A DNA stretch of 37,108 nucleotides. It comes from Lachnospiraceae bacterium (GTDB taxonomy: Bacteria > Bacillota > Clostridia > Lachnospirales > Lachnospiraceae). Numbering within the stretch: position 1 is the stretch's first letter; the number at the start of each line of letters is the position of its first letter. Made by a program: the position numbers and the translations under genes. The notes under the pieces are model-generated. The model saw only the letters and a program-made list of their open reading frames with translations. It was not told the DNA's origin and searched no databases. Below, piece after piece: positions 31,614 through 37,108 of the stretch. The DNA lies in contig SVFL01000027.1 in assembly GCA_015056885.1 (NCBI GenBank), forward strand, positions 1 through 37,108, given 5' to 3'.

Positions 31614-31642
31614 AATTATATCACCATAAAAGTATTTGTCAA
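31614..31642 (-). promoter_or_regulatory. promoter of the fatty-acid operon
   Basis: TTGACA (31637-31642) and TATAAT (31614-31619) on the minus strand are spaced 17 bp, a perfect consensus promoter with the FabT-type site just downstream. Confidence 0.9.
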
Positions 31643-31713
31643 TAGGTTTTCAATCACATTTTTTCTTTTCTTTTTTGCGCTATTATGATATAATGATTAT
31701 AGCTTTTTATTCA

Positions 31714-31786
<73 letters not shown>

Positions 31787-31829
31787 CATTCGTGTTATTA
31801 CGAGAAAATACATACAAAAGGAGATTGCC

Positions 31830-32750
31830 ATGAGATTAATTACACGTTCTGACTTTGACGGTCTTGCATGTGGCGCACTTTTGAAGGAAGCCGGCATTAT
31901 TGACCACTGGAAATTTGCACATCCCAAGGATTTGCAGGATGGCCTGGTAGAGGTTACGGAAGACGACTGTCTGGCAAACGTACCCTATGTAGAGGGTTGC
32001 GGACTGTGGTTTGACCACCACTCCAGCGAACACGAGAGACTTCAGCTTGAGGGCAAGTACAAGGGCGAAAGCCGTATCACCCCCTCCTGCGCACGTATCA
32101 TCTATGAATACTACGGCGGCAAAGAGCGTTTCCCTCAGTTCGATGATATGATGGAAGCTGTTGACAAGGTAGATTCCGGTAATCTGACTATTGACGAGAT
32201 TCAAAACCCCGAGGGATGGATTTTGATTGGTTTCCTCATGGACCCCAGAACAGGTCTTGGCAGATGGCGTAACTTCACCATCTCCAACTATCAGCTCATG
32301 GAAAAGCTTATCGACGCATGTCGCACCATGACTACAGACGAAATTCTTGCTCTTCCCGATGTTCAGGAGCGTATTGCTGTATATCACGAGCAGACCAAGG
32401 CATTCATGGAGATGGTTAAGAAATACACCCGCGTAGACGGCAACCTTATTATCTCTGATTTGAGAGGTGTTGACCCTATCTACTCCGGCAACCGTTTCCT
32501 GATTTACAGCATGTATCCCGAGCAGAATATTTCTGCGTGGATTGTAAGCGGCCGTGGCGGTCAGGGTTGCTCCGCAGCAGTTGGCTACAGCATTTTAAAC
32601 AAGACTTCCACGGTAGACGTAGGAAGTCTGATGCTCAAGTACAACGGCGGTGGCCATAGAAAAGTGGGTACCTGCCAGTTCTCCAACGAGAACATGGATA
32701 CCGAGATGCCCAAGATGCTGGCTGAATTGTCTGCACTGGCAAACGCATAA
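31830..32750 (+). CDS. DHH/DHHA1-family phosphoesterase
   Basis: A 306-residue metal-dependent phosphoesterase of the DHH superfamily (nanoRNase/exopolyphosphatase/c-di-AMP-type enzymes). It has the first metal motif ITRSDFDGLACGAL, the DHH box in WFDHHSSEHE, and the C-terminal DHHA1 glycine motif KYNGGGHRKVGTCQF. The exact substrate is unclear, because RecJ-like, NrnA-like and polyphosphatase members share this core. AAAGGAG is 7 nt before the ATG. It is the only protein gene reading right in the second half of the window, 43 bp after tRNA-Ala, and ends at a bidirectional terminator. Confidence 0.85.
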   Translation: MRLITRSDFDGLACGALLKEAGIIDHWKFAHPKDLQDGLVEVTEDDCLANVPYVEGCGLWFDHHSSEHERLQLEGKYKGESRITPSCARIIYEYYGGKERFPQFDDMMEAVDKVDSGNLTIDEIQNPEGWILIGFLMDPRTGLGRWRNFTISNYQLMEKLIDACRTMTTDEILALPDVQERIAVYHEQTKAFMEMVKKYTRVDGNLIISDLRGVDPIYSGNRFLIYSMYPEQNISAWIVSGRGGQGCSAAVGYSILNKTSTVDVGSLMLKYNGGGHRKVGTCQFSNENMDTEMPKMLAELSALANA

Positions 32751-32762
32751 GACAAAATATTC

Positions 32763-32802
32763 AGAGGCTGTCCATTCTGTTAACTTAGAATGAACAGCCT
32801 CT
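32763..32802. terminator. bidirectional terminator
   Basis: AGAGGCTGT-CATTCT and AGAATG-ACAGCCTCT form a long stem between two converging genes, followed by CTTTTATG on the plus strand. Confidence 0.8.
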
Positions 32803-32812
32803 CTTTTATGTC

Positions 32813-33538
32813 TTAATTAATTGTGTAAGTAAAATCCTTGGGATTCACAGTGACACTGGCATTCTCGTCACAGTCAAAGGTAATCACCAACATATCTTCC
32901 TGATCAAAGGCCATACATGCAGGCCAGAAATAGTCTCCATAACAAGCAAGATTCTGTACGACATTACCATCCTTATCAATCACCAGTAACGTAGAATCAA
33001 AATAGGAACTCAGATACAAATTATCATTCATATCAACCGTACTGACAGAACCACTTCCCTGATATGTACTATTCTCCCAAATCACACTTCCGTCATAAGC
33101 ATCAAGGGCAACAATCGTACCTCCCTCATTCACATATACTCTTCCTGCCGGACTACTCAGATACTCCACGCTGTTACACTGTCCTACATCAAACTTTCCT
33201 GTCTCATAGGTCCAACAACTCCCCCGATCCCCCATTCCGCTTACAATAGCATACTCTTTACCGGTACTTTCGTCAATTTTGTAGTCAAAAGAAATTGCAA
33301 ACTCCTCTGCCACAGTCTGTGTTGATTCCTCTTTATCTTCCACTTTGGATTCCTCTTTATTTTCCGCTTCAGAAGGTGCTACATACGGCTCGGATACTGC
33401 CTCAGAACTACTACTTGTAACCGCAATCGTCCCCGCCGACGCAGTAGGTGTCTCTACTGTCACATTTGCAGAACATCCGGTCAGTGCCGCCATACAGATA
33501 ATAGTTGCCATAGTAAATGTTACATTTGTTTTTTTCAT
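32813..33538 (-). CDS. putative lipoprotein with PQQ-like/beta-propeller repeats
   Basis: A 241-residue exported protein. The signal peptide ends in the lipobox AALTGC, so the mature protein is lipid-anchored outside the cell. A Ser/Glu/Thr-rich low-complexity linker (about 25-70) follows. The rest has strand repeats resembling PQQ-type blades: GRVYVNEGGTIVALDAYDGSVIWE and DNLYLSSYFDSTLLVIDKDGNVV, too few for a full propeller. GGAGG is 5 nt before the ATG at 33538. It follows the histidine kinase gene by 88 bp and may be a sensory or surface partner of it; function unknown. Confidence 0.75.
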   Translation of the reverse strand: MKKTNVTFTMATIICMAALTGCSANVTVETPTASAGTIAVTSSSSEAVSEPYVAPSEAENKEESKVEDKEESTQTVAEEFAISFDYKIDESTGKEYAIVSGMGDRGSCWTYETGKFDVGQCNSVEYLSSPAGRVYVNEGGTIVALDAYDGSVIWENSTYQGSGSVSTVDMNDNLYLSSYFDSTLLVIDKDGNVVQNLACYGDYFWPACMAFDQEDMLVITFDCDENASVTVNPKDFTYTIN

Positions 33539-33626
33539 AATTGCCTCCATTTGCATATTACATGCTTTTTGATTTGTATTTTTATGTCTTCATCTTAAAA
33601 GACGCAATACAAATTCAAGTGTAACA

Positions 33627-35291
33627 TTAAAATTTATTTTTTTGAAAAATTATTTTGGCAACAAACTGACCGCTTTCACACTCTACTTTCAATCGATAAC
33701 CGTGAAGCTCGCAAATATTTTTTACGATGGCGAGTCCCATGCCGCTTCCCATTTTACCGCTGCGGCTCTCACTGCCCACTACAAAGGGCTCACAGAGCTT
33801 ATCCACAACATCCGAAAGATCGGTCTCACAGGCATTTTCCATTTTCAGTTCTTTCTCGCTCAAAATCACCTTCACAACACTCCCTGGCATTGCATACTTC
33901 ACCGCATTCCCCAACAGATTATCCAACACCTGCAACATCAGACCTTTATCTGCCTTCAGTATTGTCTCTCCCTTGTTTTCTATTTGCAGATTCTTCTCCC
34001 TCAACTGTGGCTCATATCTTTTTCGCACTTCATTTAACAATACAACCACATCAACCGTTTCCCGATTCAGGCTAAGACCTTCCTTTTCCACCTTGGACAG
34101 TTCTAATACAGATTCAATAATTCGATTCATGTACTGCACATTTCCCTGAATCTCTTTGGCATAATGCGCCTGCTTGTCGGGAGCCATGTTATTCTCCAGA
34201 TTCTCTGCATAACCGGAAATGGACATCAACGGACTCTTCAAATCATGTGCCATGGTATTCATAAGATTCTTGCGATAATCCTCCATGCGATACTGTGCTT
34301 TTATTTTTGTATATGATATTTTAGCCAATACCAAAGCAAGTACTGCACCAAATCCCAGGAACACAACTGCAATTATTACAAAAGCCCACCCCCAGGCCTT
34401 CCACACATCATAGCAGGCTACCGAAAGCCCCCCCACCGTTCTGCCGTCCTTCAGCTCCTCATTTATAACAGACACCATAGTCAGTTTTAAAAAACTATAC
34501 TCCTCGTAGTCAACAACCTCCCCATTTTCTTTGATTACTTCATATTGTTCCTGCAAAAGCGTATATGCTTCATCTGCCCCTCCATAAAAGGAATGAAGCC
34601 AAGGATTGGAAGGACTGTAACCTACCAAAATCGGTTCCAGCACAAAATTATCCATTGCAGTCTCTTTCTTCTCATATTCATCTGTAACTTCTTCCGGCGC
34701 ATCAAAAGAGCTGACAAAAGCATATTCCGGCTCATATCCATCAGTAGCCATCTCATAGGCAAACAAATCCGTCACACTGACCGACACGGTAAACGGACCG
34801 GGAACCACTTTATCACCCTTCTGATAAAAATAAGGCATTTCCACCGTTTCATGAATAAGATTTGTTTTTGTTTTAAGTGCCGCAACCTTCTCTCTGTGTT
34901 CACTCCATCCCGGAATATTTGCAGTGGGATAACAATACATGGTGGCCGGGCTTGTATCCGTCCTGCTTCTTGCAACTACAAATTGCTCCTCGCATCCTGC
35001 AATTTTTTCCTTTGTATCCGCATCATAAAGAATCGACATTACCTTAGCAGATTCCGCCATAACAGCCCCTTTAAACTGCTGCTTTCTATCAAAGTCTTCC
35101 AACTCCTCTTCCTCAAGTTCCCGCATTCCGTCGCGTCTGGTGCTCTCTGCCTCCCAATATCCATTCCGGAATTCATCCTTAGACACCGTTACAAACATAG
35201 ACAGTCCAATCAAATACAGAAACGCCAACACCAATGTTATCCAAAAAAAACGCTGCAAAAATACATTGCCAAATGTCCTTCTTTTCTTCAT
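33627..35291 (-). CDS. sensor histidine kinase
   Basis: A 554-residue two-component sensor. One membrane helix (about 14-34) precedes a long external domain of about 270 residues without a recognised fold, then a second membrane helix (about 303-325). The kinase core has the H-box MNTMAHDLKSPLMSISGYAEN with the phospho-accepting His, the N-box QVLDNLLGNAVKYAM and the G-box SGKMGSGMGLAIVKNICELHG. HAMP is not obvious. The ATG at 35291 is preceded by GGGAG. It lies 13 bp after the response regulator gene, which is its partner. The ligand is unknown. Confidence 0.93.
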   Translation of the reverse strand: MKKRRTFGNVFLQRFFWITLVLAFLYLIGLSMFVTVSKDEFRNGYWEAESTRRDGMRELEEEELEDFDRKQQFKGAVMAESAKVMSILYDADTKEKIAGCEEQFVVARSRTDTSPATMYCYPTANIPGWSEHREKVAALKTKTNLIHETVEMPYFYQKGDKVVPGPFTVSVSVTDLFAYEMATDGYEPEYAFVSSFDAPEEVTDEYEKKETAMDNFVLEPILVGYSPSNPWLHSFYGGADEAYTLLQEQYEVIKENGEVVDYEEYSFLKLTMVSVINEELKDGRTVGGLSVACYDVWKAWGWAFVIIAVVFLGFGAVLALVLAKISYTKIKAQYRMEDYRKNLMNTMAHDLKSPLMSISGYAENLENNMAPDKQAHYAKEIQGNVQYMNRIIESVLELSKVEKEGLSLNRETVDVVVLLNEVRKRYEPQLREKNLQIENKGETILKADKGLMLQVLDNLLGNAVKYAMPGSVVKVILSEKELKMENACETDLSDVVDKLCEPFVVGSESRSGKMGSGMGLAIVKNICELHGYRLKVECESGQFVAKIIFQKNKF

Positions 35292-35304
35292 CACAATCTC
35301 CCTT

Positions 35305-35979
35305 TTACTCTGTTATTTTGTACCCCTTTGTAATCACCGTCTTCACCTGCCCCCCGGCACTCCCAAGCGCCTTGCGAAGCTTCTTGATATGGTTGTCCAC
35401 CACCCTCTCGTTGCCCTCGTAATCATATCCCCAGATACGGGTCAGCAAAAGCTCCCGCTCAATGACAAGATTTTTATTTTCCATGAGATACTTTAAAATG
35501 GCATACTGCTTGGGCGGCAGCTCCACGGTCTCACCACAGACCTTCACAGTAAAATTTGCCGGATTCAGCGCAATATCACCACAAACCATATCTGCGGAAG
35601 CCACCATTCCCTTCGCCCGCTTCAACAAAGCTAATGTCTTGGCATAAAGCTCTGCCAGCGAAAACGGTTTTACAAGGTAGTCATCACAACCCAGCTGATA
35701 TCCGTAGAGTACATCTTCCTCCTGATTTCTCGCTGTGAGAAACATAATCGGAACAATACTTTGCTGTCTGATGATTCTACAAATCTCAAAGCCACTTTCC
35801 CCGGGAAGCATTACGTCCAGCATACACAAATCATATTCACGCTCATACACGGCCTCCAGACCTGCATGTCCGTCAGCCGCTGTATGAATCTGAATCTCAC
35901 CGTTGCTTTTCGCAGCAAAATAATCTTCAATGACCTCTCTGATTTGAGCATCATCCTCAACAAGCAAAATATGAAACAC
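35305..35979 (-). CDS. OmpR-family response regulator
   Basis: A 224-residue transcription regulator. The receiver domain has the acidic pair in LLVEDDAQIRE, the phospho-accepting Asp in YDLCMLDVMLPGESG and the Lys in DDYLVKPFSLAELYAK. The winged-helix output domain has LPPKQYAILKYLMEN, ERELLLTRIWGYDYEGNERVVDNHIKKLRKALG and the wing TVITKGYKI. The start is a GTG at 35979, preceded by GGAGGGG; the upstream readings lack a site. It heads a three-gene leftward unit with the kinase and the lipoprotein. Confidence 0.95.
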   Translation of the reverse strand: MFHILLVEDDAQIREVIEDYFAAKSNGEIQIHTAADGHAGLEAVYEREYDLCMLDVMLPGESGFEICRIIRQQSIVPIMFLTARNQEEDVLYGYQLGCDDYLVKPFSLAELYAKTLALLKRAKGMVASADMVCGDIALNPANFTVKVCGETVELPPKQYAILKYLMENKNLVIERELLLTRIWGYDYEGNERVVDNHIKKLRKALGSAGGQVKTVITKGYKITE

Positions 35980-36076
35980 CCATTTCCCCTCCGTTATCAT
36001 TTGTTGTGATGGATACATTGTAAATGGGAAATGTATCCTTTATGTATCTTTTTCTTTTTTATTTTACATTTTTGAA

Positions 36077-36104
36077 AAACAGCTGTCCAAACGGGCAGCT
36101 GTTT
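36077..36104 (-). terminator. terminator after the substrate-binding protein gene
   Basis: AAACAGCTG/CAGCTGTTT arms with a 10-nt loop, followed on the minus strand by TTTTTC, 15 bp after the stop of the gene at 36119. Confidence 0.8.
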
Positions 36105-36118
36105 CATACATCTCATTA

Positions 36119-36970
36119 TTATTCTGCAGGCACCGCAGTAATATCGGTCCCAAAGTATTTTTCGGAAATCTCTGCCAACACGCCTTCCTCACGAAGCTCT
36201 ATAATAGCCTGATTAACCGCTTCCCTAAGACTTGCACTATCATCACCTTTTCTCATGGGAATACATACATGAGAGGCATCCTCTGTCAGTGCCGCAATCT
36301 TTACATCTGCATCAGGATGGACTGCCAGATAGTCATAGAAAGTCACCTCTGCATTCAAAGTAGCATCTACTCTTCCCTGAATCAAAAGTTCCATCGTCTG
36401 GTTCAAATCATCCACACCGGTAGCGGTAGCTCCATAGCTTTCTGCAAGCTGGGCGTAGGTACTGGAAATCGTATTTGCTGTAGTCTTACCCGCCAAATCC
36501 TCAAAGGACTGAATCTCTGCATTATCTTCCTTTACCATAATGGCGGTACGAATATATCCATACGGCTCAGAGAAATCATATTTTTCCCCTCTCTCATCGG
36601 TATACTCCACGCCATTTACCATGATATCAAAGCGTCCTGCCTCAAGTCCTGCCAAAAGACCATCCCACTCACCTTCAATAAACACAGGCTCCACACCAAG
36701 CTTTTCAGCAATTGCCTTGCCTACTTCCACATCAAATCCTACCAAATCATCATTCTCATCATGATAAGTCCAAGGCGCCCAGGTACCTTCCATAGCAATC
36801 GTCATTTCACCGGCTTCCTGAATACGAGCCAACTGATCCTGCCCTTCTGTCCCTCCTCCATTTACCTGAGAAATGTTCTGTCCCGTAGATTCCTGTGCTC
36901 CGCCACAGCCGGTCAAAAGCATCGCACCCGCAATTGCGCCCACCATTATTTTCTTCCAACAATTTTTCAT
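36119..36970 (-). CDS. amino-acid-type ABC transporter substrate-binding lipoprotein
   Basis: A 283-residue family 3 solute-binding protein. The signal peptide ends in the lipobox MLLTGCGG, giving a lipid-anchored extracellular receptor. The mature part opens GEMTIAMEGTWAPWTYHDENDDLVGFDVEVGKAIAEKLGVEPVFIE, the family signature, with the hinge region GKTTANTISSTYAQLAE and the ending EISEKYFGTDITAV. Polar amino acids or cystine are typical ligands; the exact one cannot be read off. No permease or ATPase gene follows within the window on this strand, and a terminator does, so it is either an orphan or its partners lie upstream beyond the window. GTGAGGAG precedes the ATG. Confidence 0.93.
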   Translation of the reverse strand: MKNCWKKIMVGAIAGAMLLTGCGGAQESTGQNISQVNGGGTEGQDQLARIQEAGEMTIAMEGTWAPWTYHDENDDLVGFDVEVGKAIAEKLGVEPVFIEGEWDGLLAGLEAGRFDIMVNGVEYTDERGEKYDFSEPYGYIRTAIMVKEDNAEIQSFEDLAGKTTANTISSTYAQLAESYGATATGVDDLNQTMELLIQGRVDATLNAEVTFYDYLAVHPDADVKIAALTEDASHVCIPMRKGDDSASLREAVNQAIIELREEGVLAEISEKYFGTDITAVPAE

Positions 36971-37045
36971 ACGATTCTCCTCACTCGTATAATATTTTTT
37001 AGATACATAAATGTACCTTGATAACTTAATTTATTTTGTTCAATA

Positions 37046-37059
37046 GGCTTAGTTAAGCC
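37046..37059. promoter_or_regulatory. palindrome upstream of the substrate-binding protein gene
   Basis: GGCTTA-GT-TAAGCC is a perfect inverted repeat about 75 bp before the start codon. It is a candidate operator. No reliable -35/-10 pair can be set around it within the window. Confidence 0.35.
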
Positions 37060-37108
37060 CATGATATAATTGTCCTAGTGTCAATCAGGTAATAGTTCTT
37101 TCTCCCCC

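Noticed and set aside
36971..37108. T-box riboswitch before the amino-acid binding protein
   Set aside because: No T-box consensus (AGGGTGGNACC) or stem I pattern is present; only a 14-bp palindrome is seen.

Overview
The window looks like the chromosome of an anaerobic Firmicute of the Lachnospiraceae type. The signs are an AT-leaning genome with strong AGGAGG-like ribosome binding sites, a FabK-type fatty-acid operon in streptococcal/clostridial gene order, a uronate/pectin-breakdown operon, a DUF6056 membrane protein, and Imm7-type immunity cargo. This is inference from gene content; no 16S or other species marker is present.

Layout. 1-1868: an IS256-family insertion sequence (28-1516) abuts the 3' stump of a MarR gene, which faces the 3' stump of a short-chain dehydrogenase. 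1868-5768: four leftward accessory or housekeeping genes (Asp/Glu racemase-family protein, GNAT, methyltransferase, Uup-type ABC-F). 5769-6151: a gene-free stretch packed with inverted repeats and carrying a partial tRNA-Leu 3' end. 6152-14043: a ~7.9-kb integrated element bounded by a 21-bp direct repeat of the tRNA-Leu(AAG) 3' end. A tyrosine integrase sits next to the intact tRNA. A CHC2-primase/VirE replication module reads right and a six-gene cargo operon (DinD, GNAT, unknown 330-aa protein, Cys-rich protein, unknown, Imm7) reads left. Between them is an origin-like region with two arrays of four 11-bp-phased repeats. It has no capsid or packaging genes, so it resembles a replicating phage-satellite-like or mobilizable island.

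14240-16934: DUF6056 membrane protein and a chemotaxis receptor without a large external domain. 17053-21584: leftward kduI-kduD-dhuI-like-kdgA-kdgK operon, which turns unsaturated uronate products into pyruvate and glyceraldehyde-3-phosphate. It carries two unrelated isomerases expected to catalyse the same step, and the aldolase has an extra VOC-like domain.

21754-31642: one leftward type II fatty-acid synthesis operon, fabH-acpP-fabK-fabD-fabG-fabF-accB-fabZ-accC-accDA-marR(fabT-like). AccD and AccA are one polypeptide. The MarR gene is last, and a TTTGA-N3-TCAAA palindrome lies just downstream of the fabH -10 box, suggesting feedback control. 31714-32750: tRNA-Ala(GGC) and a DHH-family phosphoesterase, both rightward. 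32813-36970: leftward lipoprotein, histidine kinase/response regulator pair, and an amino-acid-type ABC substrate-binding lipoprotein whose permease genes are not in the window.
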